A stretch of DNA of 64,000 bases, taken from NCBI RefSeq assembly GCF_936916975.1, contig NZ_CAKZGO010000023.1:1-64000 (forward strand). The letters run 5' to 3'. The translations under genes were made by a program, and so were the position numbers. This DNA comes from an uncultured Dongia sp. (GTDB lineage: Bacteria > Pseudomonadota > Alphaproteobacteria > Dongiales > Dongiaceae). Under the pieces are notes generated by a model. It did no database searches, was not told where the DNA came from, and saw only the letters and a list, made by a program, of their open reading frames with translations. Of the stretch, positions 54,869 to 64,000 are shown piece by piece (the first letter of the stretch is position 1; every line of letters begins with the position of its first letter).

Positions 54869-56230
54869 ATGACTCGTTACGTTGTGTCCGCCAAGTTTGG
54901 CGTTAAAGACACGCATAGACCTCTCGTCAACTCCGATGAACGACATGCTCAGATGGCATTTCTCAACGAGTCTCAGCATCTCCGGTATGGTCTTGACGAC
55001 ATCCTGAAGTGCCTCAAGAGGCTGAAATTGAAACCAACTTCGGTTGGTTTCGATTTCCTTGTACTGGCAACCATGGTTCACTCCGCGGACACTCGCGTGA
55101 ATAGGATTCAAACAAGCCAAGATGCCTGGACGCGAGAGTTGCGGCTCGTTGTTCCTGTCTTGAACCATCATAAGTGGATCAAGGCCACTGATGTCCTCCA
55201 GAGGATGCTCCGTTTCTTAACAGGCGATCTTTGGTCGATCGACTTTCGGCCCTGGCCCAGCAAGGTCAAAGCTCCGATCTCAGATGGACTGAAGCTGACA
55301 ACCAACGGGCTTGATTCGATCTCGCTTTTCTCCGGTGGCCTAGACAGCCTTATCGGCGCGATCGATCATCTTGAGAATGGGGCGAAGACGCTGTTCGTAA
55401 GTCACGGCGGCGAGAGCACGGTAAGCAAGTTGCAGTCCGACCTCTTTGATGAGCTTCAAAAGCAGTTTGTGGGTCGCGCCAATGTCGACCGGATTCGATG
55501 GGGTCTTCGATTCCAAGGACAGTTGTACCCAGATATGAAAGGTGAAAGTAGCACCCGTGGTCGGTCATTCCTCTTCTTCTCTCTTGCTGTGGCAGCAGGG
55601 ACGAGCCTGAGGAAGGACTTTACTATCCGGGTCCCTGAGAACGGTTTGATTGCCCTGAATGTCCCCCTCGACGTAACGCGACTTGGTAGCAATAGCACTC
55701 GCACGACGCATCCGTTCTACATGCACAGATGGAACGAGCTTCTCTCCATTCTGGAGATACCTGGGGCTTTGCGGAATCCATACTGGAACAGGACAAAAGG
55801 TGAGATGGTATCTGGGTGCTTGAATGAGAAGACCCTCAAGGCGCTCGCGCCGATGTCTATGTCCTGCGCCCACCCATCGCAGGATCGATACATTGGAAGT
55901 GGAAAGCCGCACTGTGGTTACTGTCTACCGTGCATCATTCGGAGGGCTTCATTCATGAGCTCGTGGGGCAAGGACCCGACGGGCTACCAGATCGATCTCA
56001 CCAAGGATCGTTTGGTTTCCACGGCCGCGAATGGCCAGCAAATCCGCGCATTCCAATATGCATTGAGCAGGCTTGCGGCCGACCCAGACGTTGCACAGTC
56101 GCTTGTTTTCAAACCGGGTCCGCTAAGAGAAGATAGTGATATTATCCCTGATCTCGTCGACGTATACCGTCGGGGTATGGGCGAGGTCGCCAAGGTTGTC
56201 GGAGGCCTGAAGGTATATTCTGAAGGTTAA
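54869..56230 (+). CDS. qatC: QatC, QueC-like PP-loop protein of the Qat defence system
   Basis: 453 residues, 2 bases after qatB. The ATP-pyrophosphatase loop SLFSGGLDSLIGAIDHL (SGGLDS at 155-160) and the Cys set HCGYCLPCIIRR near residue 352 match QueC, the 7-cyano-7-deazaguanine synthase, with an added N-terminal domain of about 150 residues. In Qat this suggests a 7-deazaguanine-type modification of nucleic acid or protein; the product is not known. Confidence 0.92.
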   Translation: MTRYVVSAKFGVKDTHRPLVNSDERHAQMAFLNESQHLRYGLDDILKCLKRLKLKPTSVGFDFLVLATMVHSADTRVNRIQTSQDAWTRELRLVVPVLNHHKWIKATDVLQRMLRFLTGDLWSIDFRPWPSKVKAPISDGLKLTTNGLDSISLFSGGLDSLIGAIDHLENGAKTLFVSHGGESTVSKLQSDLFDELQKQFVGRANVDRIRWGLRFQGQLYPDMKGESSTRGRSFLFFSLAVAAGTSLRKDFTIRVPENGLIALNVPLDVTRLGSNSTRTTHPFYMHRWNELLSILEIPGALRNPYWNRTKGEMVSGCLNEKTLKALAPMSMSCAHPSQDRYIGSGKPHCGYCLPCIIRRASFMSSWGKDPTGYQIDLTKDRLVSTAANGQQIRAFQYALSRLAADPDVAQSLVFKPGPLREDSDIIPDLVDVYRRGMGEVAKVVGGLKVYSEG

Positions 56231-56238
56231 ATCTTGCA

Positions 56239-56982
56239 GTGAACTCTCTCGTAGATTTCCATTGTCACCTCGATCTTTATCCTGACTTTCCAAGGGTCGT
56301 TTCCGAGTGCGAGCGAATGCGGATCTATACGCTTGCGGTAACCACCACACCCCGAGCGTGGGAGGGCAATAACCTCGTTACGTCGACGACCAAATTTGTA
56401 AAATCGGCGTTGGGCCTTCATCCTCAGCTAGTTGCGCAGCATCATCACGAGATAGGCCTATGGGAGTCATTGCTCGATCAGACCAGATATGTTGGTGAAG
56501 TCGGTCTAGACGGTGGACCGGGTTACATCTCTTCCATGGACCTCCAGCAGCGTGTGTTCTCGCGAATCCTGGCCGCCTGCGAACGCGTCGGAGGGAAAAT
56601 ACTGACGGTGCACAGCGTCCGCGCGGTCTCCAAGGTCCTCGATTTGGTGGAGCAACTGACCACTCCCAATCGAACAAAGGTCATTCTCCATTGGTTTACC
56701 GGATCGAAGGCTGAGCTCCGTCGGGCGATAGACCTCGGTGCTTATTTCTCCATCAACCCGCGAATGCTCGACAATGAGAGATCCAGAATATTGGTTTCCG
56801 AGATTCCATTGGATCGGGTCCTGACGGAAACCGACGGACCGTTTGCCATGATCGACGGTCGACCGATGAGACCTAGCGATGCACATCTAGCTGTCGATCG
56901 ACTCGCAGCGCTACACCGGATTGCGAAGGACCAGATGGTTCAGAAAGTCCTCACTAATCTGCGCGATATTGTTCTTCCGTAA
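56239..56982 (+). CDS. qatD: QatD, TatD-like metal-dependent hydrolase of the Qat defence system
   Basis: 247 residues from GTG 56239, 8 bases after qatC. TatD motifs: N-terminal DFHCHLDLY (H8, H10), GEVGLDGG (Glu), ILTVHS and ILHWFTGS (His), and TETDGPF (Asp). These are the metal ligands of TatD-family DNases, so it is probably a nuclease. It completes qatABCD. Confidence 0.92.
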   Translation: MNSLVDFHCHLDLYPDFPRVVSECERMRIYTLAVTTTPRAWEGNNLVTSTTKFVKSALGLHPQLVAQHHHEIGLWESLLDQTRYVGEVGLDGGPGYISSMDLQQRVFSRILAACERVGGKILTVHSVRAVSKVLDLVEQLTTPNRTKVILHWFTGSKAELRRAIDLGAYFSINPRMLDNERSRILVSEIPLDRVLTETDGPFAMIDGRPMRPSDAHLAVDRLAALHRIAKDQMVQKVLTNLRDIVLP

Positions 56983-57335
56983 AGGGTTGGGCTGGCGCTC
57001 CGCTGCTCTCCCAAATGACAAAGACTAATTGGGCACAGCTCCAGTCCCGGATTGGTCATCGATTTGGGCCGTAGGGAATTAGTTGAGCTGCCGTTAATTG
57101 GGCTTGGCGCGTCATAAATTGACGGCCCGCATATGTCGCAACAACATTGCTCTTTATCGTCTCGCTCGATTGAGCGGAGAATTTTCGTTCTTTATCAATT
57201 CACTGCCCCCAAGCGCCCAAAGTTGGCTCCTGGGGGCAGATACCAGATTGCTGCGGATTGAGTCGCTTCTGGCGCGATTATGGTGCCAGTTGGCCTTATT
57301 ATGAGTCGCGCGATAGGAGGAAAGACCCCTAGAAC
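56983..57335. other. Junction gap between the qat operon and the core genome
   Basis: 353 bases without a supported gene. The 9-base sequence TAATTGGGC occurs twice (57026-57034 and 57095-57103). No tRNA, integrase remnant or convincing attachment site. The composition changes to high-GC core sequence directly after it. Confidence 0.5.
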
Positions 57336-60300
57336 TCAGCTGCAGCCGCTGGTCGAGCCGCAGGTGGTGCACTTCATGCAGGTGCCGTTGCGCACCAGGG
57401 TGAAGTTGCCGCACTCACCGCAGGCATCGCCTTCATAGCCCTTCATCTTGGCTTCGCGGATCCTGTCGAGGCGGCTATCCACCGCCTGGACGACTGCGGC
57501 GCCAACTGACGTCGTGTGTGTGGTGGTGACCGAGACGGTGCCACTCACACCGTTGCTGCCACCGTTCCCGCCACCGGCATGAGCATGGACGTGATGCGCG
57601 TGATCGTGGGCATGGTCGTGCGCCAGCGCGGTGTTACCGATCGAGCTGCCCATCATCGAAGCGTTCTTCAGCACGATGAGGTTCGATCGCACATAACCGG
57701 TCGAAGTGATACGACGCACGGCTTCAACGCCGCGATCTTCCTTCTCCTTCTCCGGCAGTGCCTGCTCGTCGGCGCCGCTGCCCATGGCGTCATGCAGCAA
57801 ATCCGAGGGCTGCACATGGGCCAAGTCGTTGCGACCGAGATAGGAGACGGCCAGTTCCCGGAAGGTGTAGTCGAGGATCGATGTCGCCATCTTGATGGCA
57901 TCGTTGCCTTCGACCAGGCCATTGGGTTCGAAGCGGGTGAAGGTGAAGGCCTCGACGAATTCCTCGAGCGGCACGCCGTATTGCAGGCCGATCGAGATGG
58001 CGATGGCGAAGTTGTTCATCAGGCTGCGGAAGGCGGCGCCTTCCTTGTGCATGTCGATGAAGATCTCACCCAGCACGCCGTCTTCATACTCGCCGGTGCG
58101 CAGATAGACCTTGTGGCCGCCGACGATCGCCTTCTGGGTGTAGCCCTTGCGGCGTTCCGGGAGGCGCTTGCGGCCCTGCTCGACGATGCGCTCGACAATC
58201 CGTTCCACGATGCGCTCAGCGACGATCGGCGCACGGGCCGCTGCCGGCGCATCGATCACGTCATCGACCGTGTCGTCATCGCCCAGCACCGAGGCCGAGA
58301 GAGGTTGCGAGAGCTTCGAGCCATCGCGATAGAGCGCGTTCGCCTTGATGCCCAGCTGCCACGAGAGCAGATAGGCCGATTTGCAATCCTCGACCGAGCT
58401 CTGGTTCGGCATGTTGATGGTCTTGGAGATGGCGCCGGAGATGAAGGACTGTGCCGCCGCCATCATGTGGATATGGCTGTTGACCGACAGATAACGCTTG
58501 CCGATACGACCGCAGGGATTGGCGCAATCGAACACCGAGAGATGCTCGTCCTTGAGGAACGGCGCACCTTCCAGAGTCATGGCGCCGCAGACGAAGGTGT
58601 TGACGGCTTCATACTCGGCCTTGCTGAAGCCAAGGGCCGTCAGCATGTCGAAGGTGGGGCTCGCCAGTTGCTCCGGCGTGAAGCCGAGCTGGCTCTGGCA
58701 GAAATCGTCGCCGAGGTTCCACTTGTTGAACACGAAGCGGATGTCGAAGGCGGCTTCCAGCGAGCTTTCCAGTTTGGCGAGGATCTCGTCGGTGAAGCCG
58801 CGCGCCTTCAGGCTCTGATGGTTGATATAGGGCGCGTCCTTCAAGGTCGCGTGACCCACAGCATAGCGCACCATCTCATCGATCTGCAGTGGGGTGTAGC
58901 CGAGCGTCGTCAATGCATCGGGCACCATGCGGTTGATGATCTTGAAATAGCCGCCGCCGGCGAGCTTCTTGAACTTCACGAGGGCGAAGTCGGGTTCAAT
59001 GCCCGTGGTGTCGCAATCCATGACGAGGCCGATCGTGCCGGTGGGCGCGATGACGGTCGACTGGGCGTTGCGGTAGCCGTGCTTCTCGCCAAGTTCCAGC
59101 GCCAGATCCCAGGCGCGCTTGGCGGCATCAATCAGGCGCTTGTCGACGCAGCTCTTGTGGTCGAGCACGACAGGGAGGACCGATAGGCCTTCATAGCCGG
59201 TCTTCTCGCTATAGGCGGCGCGGCGATGGTTGCGGATGACGCGCAGCATATGGTCCGCGTTCTTGGCATAGCCCGGGAAGGCGCCAAGTTCACCAGCCAT
59301 TTCGGCCGAAGTCGCGTAAGCCACACCGGTCATGATCGCGGTCAAGGCCGCCGTGATGGCGCGGCCTTCTTCGCTGTCATAGGAAAGGCCGAGCGACATC
59401 AGCAGGCCGCCGATATTGGCGTAACCCAGGCCGAGCGTGCGGAACTCATAGGAGAGCTGGGCGATCTCCTTTGACGGGAACTGCGCCATCAGCACCGAGA
59501 TTTCGAGGACGACGGTCCACAAGCGGACGGCATGTTCGTAGCTCTCGATATCGACCAACCCGTCCGCGCCCTTGAAGGTCATCAGGTTGAGTGACGCGAG
59601 GTTGCAGGCGGTGTCGTCCAGGAACATGTATTCCGAGCACGGATTGGACGCGTTGATGCGGCCGGATTCCGGGCAGGTGTGCCATTCATTGATGGTCGTG
59701 TCGTACTGAACTCCGGGATCGGCACTCGCCCAGGCAGCCTGGCCGATCTTTTCCCACAGGTCGCGGGCCTTCAGGGTCTTGTGGACCTTGCCGTCCGTGC
59801 GGCGGATGAGATCCCAATCGCCATCCTCTTCGACACGCTGGATGAAGTCGTTCGAGATGCGCACCGAATTGTTCGAGTTCTGGCCGGAGACGGTGAGGTA
59901 CGCGTCTGAATCCCAGTCGGTGTCATAGGTCTTGAAATCGATATTGTCGTAGCCTTGGCCAGCGAAGTGGATGACGCGCTGGACGTAGTTGTCGGGAATC
60001 TTCGACTTGCGCGCGGCGCGCACGGCGGCCTTCAAGGCCGGGTTCGATTTCGGATCGAGCTTGTTGGGGCCTTCACCGTCATGAGCGGCCTTGATCACCT
60101 TGTTGAGGTGGTAGTTGCAGGCCTGGCTGCCGGCCACGAGGGCGGCGACCTTCTGCTCTTCCAGCACCTTCCAGTTGATATAGGCCTCGATGTCCGGATG
60201 ATCGAGATCGACCGTCACCATCTTCGCCGCGCGGCGTGTGGTGCCGCCCGATTTGATGGCGCCGGCAGCGCGATCACCGATCTTGAGGAAGCTCATCAGG

Positions 60301-61058
60301 CCGGACGAACGGCCGCCGCCGGATAGCTTCTCGCCATCGCCGCGCAGCTTCGAGAAGTTGGAGCCGGTGCCGGAACCGTATTTGAACAGGCGCGCTTCGC
60401 GGACCCAGAGATCCATGATGCCGCCGTCGCCGACGAGATCGTCGGACACCGACTGGATGAAGCAGGCATGGGGCTGCGGATGTTCGTAGGCCGACTCTGA
60501 GCGCACGAGTTCGCCGCTCTTGAAGTCGACATAGTGGTGACCCTGGGCCGGGCCATCGATGCCATAGGCCCAATGCAGGCCGGTGTTGAACCATTGCGGG
60601 CTGTTCGGCGCGCCCATCTGGCGGGCGAGCATGAAGCGCATTTCGTCGTAGAAGGCGAGGGCGTCTTCTTCCGCGTCGAAATAGCCGCCCTTCCAGCCCC
60701 AATAGGTCCAGGTGCCGACCATGCGGTCGAACACTTGCTTGGCGCTCATTTCGCTGGTGAAGCGCTTGTCGGCCGGCAGTTTTACCAGGGCTTCCCGGTC
60801 AGCCTCGCGGCGCCACAGGAAATCCGGGACATCGCCTTCGACTACGGGACGCATGGCCGCGGGGACACCGGCCTTGCGGAAATACTTCTGCGCCAGCACG
60901 TCGCTCGCCACCTGCGACCAGTCGGCGGGGACTTCGATGTCCTTCAGCTGAAAGACGATCGAGCCATCCGGATTCTTGATCTCGCTGGTGGTGCGGCGGA
61001 AGATGATTTCCGAATATGGCGACTGGCCGGCTTTGGTGAATCGACGTGCAATACGCAT
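57336..61058 (-). CDS. nrdJ: Vitamin B12-dependent (class II) ribonucleotide reductase
   Basis: 1240 residues from ATG 61058, the usual alphaproteobacterial start (MRIARRFT). Class II features include [12 protein letters not shown]-type loops ([14 protein letters not shown]), the active-site region [20 protein letters not shown] and the C-terminal thiol motif [19 protein letters not shown] His/Gly-rich linker ([17 protein letters not shown]) sits before it. It reduces ribonucleoside diphosphates using adenosylcobalamin and works with or without oxygen. Codon bias is high-GC, marking core genome. A long frame on the opposite strand is a shadow. Confidence 0.97.
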   Translation of the reverse strand: MRIARRFTKAGQSPYSEIIFRRTTSEIKNPDGSIVFQLKDIEVPADWSQVASDVLAQKYFRKAGVPAAMRPVVEGDVPDFLWRREADREALVKLPADKRFTSEMSAKQVFDRMVGTWTYWGWKGGYFDAEEDALAFYDEMRFMLARQMGAPNSPQWFNTGLHWAYGIDGPAQGHHYVDFKSGELVRSESAYEHPQPHACFIQSVSDDLVGDGGIMDLWVREARLFKYGSGTGSNFSKLRGDGEKLSGGGRSSGLMSFLKIGDRAAGAIKSGGTTRRAAKMVTVDLDHPDIEAYINWKVLEEQKVAALVAGSQACNYHLNKVIKAAHDGEGPNKLDPKSNPALKAAVRAARKSKIPDNYVQRVIHFAGQGYDNIDFKTYDTDWDSDAYLTVSGQNSNNSVRISNDFIQRVEEDGDWDLIRRTDGKVHKTLKARDLWEKIGQAAWASADPGVQYDTTINEWHTCPESGRINASNPCSEYMFLDDTACNLASLNLMTFKGADGLVDIESYEHAVRLWTVVLEISVLMAQFPSKEIAQLSYEFRTLGLGYANIGGLLMSLGLSYDSEEGRAITAALTAIMTGVAYATSAEMAGELGAFPGYAKNADHMLRVIRNHRRAAYSEKTGYEGLSVLPVVLDHKSCVDKRLIDAAKRAWDLALELGEKHGYRNAQSTVIAPTGTIGLVMDCDTTGIEPDFALVKFKKLAGGGYFKIINRMVPDALTTLGYTPLQIDEMVRYAVGHATLKDAPYINHQSLKARGFTDEILAKLESSLEAAFDIRFVFNKWNLGDDFCQSQLGFTPEQLASPTFDMLTALGFSKAEYEAVNTFVCGAMTLEGAPFLKDEHLSVFDCANPCGRIGKRYLSVNSHIHMMAAAQSFISGAISKTINMPNQSSVEDCKSAYLLSWQLGIKANALYRDGSKLSQPLSASVLGDDDTVDDVIDAPAAARAPIVAERIVERIVERIVEQGRKRLPERRKGYTQKAIVGGHKVYLRTGEYEDGVLGEIFIDMHKEGAAFRSLMNNFAIAISIGLQYGVPLEEFVEAFTFTRFEPNGLVEGNDAIKMATSILDYTFRELAVSYLGRNDLAHVQPSDLLHDAMGSGADEQALPEKEKEDRGVEAVRRITSTGYVRSNLIVLKNASMMGSSIGNTALAHDHAHDHAHHVHAHAGGGNGGSNGVSGTVSVTTTHTTSVGAAVVQAVDSRLDRIREAKMKGYEGDACGECGNFTLVRNGTCMKCTTCGSTSGCS

Positions 61059-61349
61059 GTGGTGGCCCCCGAAATTGGTCGTTTTGTGCCCGGTCTGAAC
61101 CGAATCCTCGCCCCTCTGCAGAATCTGGTTCAGCAAAACAGGGTAAAGGATTGGTTCGGCGCAGCTATATCTAGGTGCCTAGACCGGCGCCGTGACCAGA
61201 TATTGATGCCGGGAGGCCCCCAGCGGCAACTAGAAAATATCTATATTTGGTGATTAATAATCTTGACGCCCATAGATGTTGAGGATGCCCTTGGTTTATG
61301 GGCGTTTCTAGGACTTCTTGCAGCGCAAAACGCCGTAATTAACCGATTC
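61059..61349. promoter_or_regulatory. nrdJ upstream region with possible NrdR-box elements
   Basis: CTATATCTAG at 61165-61174 matches the NrdR-box core CWATATATWG with one change; a weaker AT-rich copy lies at 61234-61252. Their spacing (76 bases) is not the usual 31-42, so the assignment is tentative. Inverted ACGCCCATA (61266-61274) and TATGGGCGT (61297-61305) may form a hairpin that ends the EamA transcript. No cobalamin riboswitch was recognised. Confidence 0.3.
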
Positions 61350-62243
61350 TCATTTTTTGTGACGGCCCGCGCCGCTCGAAAAGATAATAGATATCAATAG
61401 GATAAAAGTGCCGATCCACTGCTGCGCCGAGGTCGCCTCCCCCAGGACCAGGGCCGCTGCCGCCAGACTGATGGCCGGTTCCAGGTTGAGGGTCATGGCA
61501 GTTTCGGTGGGCGAGAGAGTCTTCATCGAGCCGAACCAGCAGATCATGGCGGTGACATAGCAGCCGGTCGCCCCCAGATAGCCGACCCAGCCCAGGCTGG
61601 TTTCCGGCAGAGACACGCCACCAACCAGGGCCACGTAGACGGTGGCGAGGCCGATCATCCACAACTGGGCCCAGAAATTGACCACGCGGGAATCGACATC
61701 GTCGAGATAGGCGCCGCCCCATGTGACGAATCCGGCGACGCCAAGTGACGCGATGAGGGCAAGCGTGGTGCCGCGCCAATCGAGGGTGATCTGGCCGGGC
61801 TCAAAAGCGATCCCGCTGAAATCGACGGTAAGGCCGATATCCCGGCCCAGGGCGATCACCAGCCCGCAGAAGGCGGTGACCAGCAGCACGGCGCGCAAGG
61901 GGCTGATCCGTTCGCGCCCGGACAGGGCTGCAAACACCGCCACCAGCAGCGGGTAGGTGTAAAGCAGGATGACGGCGAGGCTGACCTTGATATAGGCGAC
62001 CGAGCCCAGATAGCCGACCGACATCGCCATCAGGCAGATGGCGATCCAGAACGTCGCGCGCATATTGCGCTTCGGCAGCCGGAAACTGACGCCGGCAGCC
62101 TTCAGAATGAGGCCGAGCACGATCATCAGCGCGGAGAAGCGCGACCAGACCAGCAGCATCGGTGTTGCCCCACCCTGATAGGCGAGGCTGGCAAAGGTCG
62201 TGATTAGGCTGACGAAGACAGTGCCGACAAGCAGCAGGCCCAA
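61350..62243 (-). CDS. EamA/DMT-family transporter
   Basis: 297 residues with ten membrane segments in two EamA halves (first half YQGGATPMLLVWSRFSALMI; second FGSMKTLSPTETAMTLNLEP near residue 238). It starts at a TTG, the only proper start in this frame after an upstream stop. EamA proteins export amino acids, metabolites or other small molecules; the substrate is unknown. It belongs to the core side of the window. Confidence 0.85.
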   Translation of the reverse strand: MGLLLVGTVFVSLITTFASLAYQGGATPMLLVWSRFSALMIVLGLILKAAGVSFRLPKRNMRATFWIAICLMAMSVGYLGSVAYIKVSLAVILLYTYPLLVAVFAALSGRERISPLRAVLLVTAFCGLVIALGRDIGLTVDFSGIAFEPGQITLDWRGTTLALIASLGVAGFVTWGGAYLDDVDSRVVNFWAQLWMIGLATVYVALVGGVSLPETSLGWVGYLGATGCYVTAMICWFGSMKTLSPTETAMTLNLEPAISLAAAALVLGEATSAQQWIGTFILLISIIFSSGAGRHKK

Positions 62244-62402
62244 GGCACGCCAATGCGCGCCGCCACGGGAAATAGATGGATCGCTCAGGATAAGCCCCTA
62301 AAAAGATGACGACCGCTTTGCACCGGGTCGGATGTTGCTGCCGAACATGGTGCAAAGCGGGAAGGCCGTCAAACGCCAGCCGGTGAAACGGCGTCGGCAG
62401 AC

Positions 62403-62945
62403 GTGCGGCAGCTGATCCTGTATCCTGTTGGCAACGCCAAAGTTTCCCCAGAGCCTATCTTGCCAGCCAGCAAACATCCCACTTTCCAAATCCGCCGTGC
62501 CGGCATCAGTGATGTGCCGGACCTGGTACGGCTCATCCATGCCTGCTTTGCCGAGCAACGCAGCCTGGTCCCGCCGTCGAGCGCCGATCGGGAAAACGTA
62601 GGGGATCTCAGTGCGCGCCTCGCTCATGGCGCCGCCTTCCTCGTTGTCGTTGGCGGCACCCGGGTTGGCTGCGTCGTCGGCCAACGCCACCCCGATTGTC
62701 TCTACATCGGCCGCCTCGCCGTGCTGCCCACTTGGCGGCGGCAGGGCGTTGCGCAGATGCTTCTGCGTGCAATGGAGGACCATGCCCGGGAAACCGGCGA
62801 AACCCTGCTGGAACTCAACGTCCGCCTGGTCCTCGACGGGAATATCCGCCTGTTCGAGGGGGCCGGCTTCCAGATTGTCGCACAGCGCAGCCACCCGGGT
62901 TTTGCTATGCCGACCTTTCATGTCATGCAGAAACGGCTCGATTGA
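62403..62945 (+). CDS. GNAT-family N-acetyltransferase
   Basis: 180 residues from a GTG. The acetyl-CoA-binding motif is LYIGRLAVLPTWRRQGVAQML (about residues 99-118, R/QxxGxG/A as RRQGVA). N-terminal FQIRRAGISDVPDLVRLI begins the GNAT fold. The acceptor is not known. Divergent from the EamA gene with a 159-base gap. Confidence 0.88.
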   Translation: MRQLILYPVGNAKVSPEPILPASKHPTFQIRRAGISDVPDLVRLIHACFAEQRSLVPPSSADRENVGDLSARLAHGAAFLVVVGGTRVGCVVGQRHPDCLYIGRLAVLPTWRRQGVAQMLLRAMEDHARETGETLLELNVRLVLDGNIRLFEGAGFQIVAQRSHPGFAMPTFHVMQKRLD

Positions 62946-63064
62946 GCCGGAATCCCATTCCTTGCCTGGAAAACGGCCGGATTGTATAGTCCGCCCCGAG
63001 TTATTAACCTGTTGCACTTATTGGCCCTTCTGGGCCGTTTGCAACCCATGACGGCGAATCAGGC

Positions 63065-63418
63065 ATGAGCATCGGCACGCGGCTTTTTACTTGGTTGAAC
63101 GGCGAACAGGTCGGCAGCGACGAGTTCGGCAACAAGTATTATGTCCACCGTCGCACCAAGGGGCAAAAGCGCCAAAAGCGCTGGGTGCTCTACAACGGCG
63201 AAGCGGAAGCGAGCCGGGTGCCGCCGGAATGGCATGCCTGGCTGCACGCGACCACCGCTGTGGTGCCGACGACCCGGGCTGCCGTCAAATCCTGGCAGAA
63301 GCCACACGAGCCCAATCACACGGGGACCGATCTTGCCTACCGCCCGCCCGGCCATACCTTGATGGGTGGTCACCGCGCCAAGGCGACCGGCGACTATGAG
63401 CCCTGGTCGCCGGTTTAA
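63065..63418 (+). CDS. NDUFA12-family accessory subunit of NADH:ubiquinone oxidoreductase
   Basis: 117 residues, with GSDEFGNKYYVHRR and RWVLYNGEAEASRVPPEWHAW, the standard NDUFA12 (B17.2) motifs, and a Pro-rich C-terminus (YRPPGHTLMGGHR, YEPWSP). It is an accessory subunit of complex I shared by mitochondria and alphaproteobacteria, so it supports the taxonomic placement. It is followed 48 bases later by mlaD, a gene pair often kept together in this class. Confidence 0.95.
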   Translation: MSIGTRLFTWLNGEQVGSDEFGNKYYVHRRTKGQKRQKRWVLYNGEAEASRVPPEWHAWLHATTAVVPTTRAAVKSWQKPHEPNHTGTDLAYRPPGHTLMGGHRAKATGDYEPWSPV

Positions 63419-63466
63419 GTGGCAATCCTAAAACCGACCGTCCCGTCCATCGCCAAGGTTTGATCC

Positions 63467-63928
63467 ATGCAGCGCAACGTTCTTGAGACCATCATGGGTG
63501 CCGTGGTGCTGATGGCCGCGGTGGTATTCCTCTACGTCATCTACAGCGGCAGCGGCATCAAGGAAGATCGCGGCGGCTATCAGATCGTCGTCCGCTTCGA
63601 CCGTGGCGGCTCTGTCCTGCCGGGCACGGATGTGCGCATCAGCGGCGTCAAGATTGGCGCAGTGGTGGCACAGGAATTCCTGCCGAAGGAGTTCCAAGCC
63701 AAGATCACGCTCAACATCCGCAGTGATGTCGAATTGCCGACCGACACTTCGGCCATCATCACCAGCGACGGCCTGCTCGGAAATTACTACATCAAGCTGG
63801 AACCCGGCGCCGACGATGCCGTGCTCAAAGACGGCGATGAAATCGTCCACGCCCAGGGCGCCCTTGATCTGGTCGAGTTGATCAACAAATTTGTGGTCGG
63901 CGGCTCCCCAGCCCCGACGCAGGAATAG
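63467..63928 (+). CDS. mlaD: MlaD, outer-membrane lipid asymmetry protein (MCE domain)
   Basis: 153 residues with one N-terminal membrane anchor (about 6-28) and a single MCE domain (VVRFDRGGSVLPGTDVRISGVK, here split as FDRGGSVLPGTDVRISGVK). GLLGNYYIKLEPG closes the domain. It is the periplasmic phospholipid-binding subunit of the MlaFEDB transporter. Other mla genes are not adjacent, as is usual for this class. Confidence 0.94.
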   Translation: MQRNVLETIMGAVVLMAAVVFLYVIYSGSGIKEDRGGYQIVVRFDRGGSVLPGTDVRISGVKIGAVVAQEFLPKEFQAKITLNIRSDVELPTDTSAIITSDGLLGNYYIKLEPGADDAVLKDGDEIVHAQGALDLVELINKFVVGGSPAPTQE

Positions 63929-63953
63929 CGCCCCGCAAGGCAGGCAGATCGCC

Positions 63954-64000
63954 ATGGGCAAGGATAAGGAAAATCCCGGCTTTGAAGTTCCGGTCTGGAA
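63954..64000 (+). CDS. Start of a further gene (3' end outside window)
   Basis: An ATG at 63954 after GGCAGATC opens a frame reading MGKDKENPGFEVPVW to the window end, 25 bases after mlaD. Too short to identify. It probably continues the NDUFA12-mlaD transcript. Confidence 0.45.
   Translation, partial: MGKDKENPGFEVPVW

Noticed and set aside
57516-59186. 556-residue open frame on the plus strand opposite nrdJ
   Set aside because: It lies wholly within a well-supported nrdJ on the other strand, has no recognisable domain, and is explained by high-GC codon use in the real gene.
61059-61349. Cobalamin riboswitch upstream of the B12-dependent reductase
   Set aside because: I could not find the B12-box or the expected pairing pattern on the minus strand.

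Overview
The window looks like alphaproteobacterial chromosome, most likely a Rhodospirillales-type organism. The right end (about 57.3-64 kb) carries ordinary housekeeping genes with high-GC codon use: a B12-dependent ribonucleotide reductase (NrdJ), a complex I NDUFA12-type subunit and MlaD. The rest (1-57 kb) is an accessory region of metal resistance, arsenic metabolism, toxin-antitoxin and phage-defence genes. I see no integrase, transposase, tRNA or CRISPR array, so the mechanism of acquisition is not visible. All calls were made by reading the sequence; no database search was run.

1-22 kb is a copper island. It begins with a truncated YVTN beta-propeller, a Met-rich Spy-like chaperone, DUF2933, a membrane methyltransferase-like protein and a P1B ATPase with an unusual CPD motif. 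A tightly coupled nucleotide-salvage block follows: beta-CASP nuclease, AMP phosphorylase, PRPP synthetase, then an MFS transporter and PPK2. After that come a DUF411 protein, a transglutaminase-like peptidase behind a CueR-type promoter, small secreted His/Met-rich proteins, a TolC-like lipoprotein, a multicopper oxidase, a cupredoxin, an adenylate cyclase, a cytochrome c, a DUF305 protein and a second, CPC-type copper ATPase (CopA).

22-43 kb is an arsenic island bracketed by toxin-antitoxin pairs. An MNT/HEPN pair is followed by an ArsR-ArsC fusion, the ArsJ-associated GAPDH and ArsJ (arsenate export as an organo-arsenical), arsR-acr3 on the minus strand (arsenite export), a nitroreductase, and aioXSR-aioBA-cytochrome c-moaA (arsenite sensing and oxidation, with a clear sigma-54 promoter before aioB). 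A hipBA pair with four evenly spaced operators separates this from a third arsR with a Cys-tailed flavoprotein and an MFS transporter. Arsenite can thus be exported or oxidised, and arsenate exported through GAPDH/ArsJ or reduced through the ArsC domain.

43-57 kb is a probable defence island with lower GC than its flanks. It holds a PP2C phosphatase, a TPR protein, a three-gene minus-strand operon (DUF2235 hydrolase, unknown protein, DUF1883-TIR), a HEPN/AbiU2-like protein, a large membrane protein of unknown function, a possible PD-(D/E)XK-like protein and a complete qatABCD operon. The DUF2235-unknown-TIR operon is my best candidate for an undescribed system. Qat itself is known.

57.3-64 kb is core genome: nrdJ, an EamA transporter, a GNAT acetyltransferase, NDUFA12, mlaD and the first codons of the next gene.
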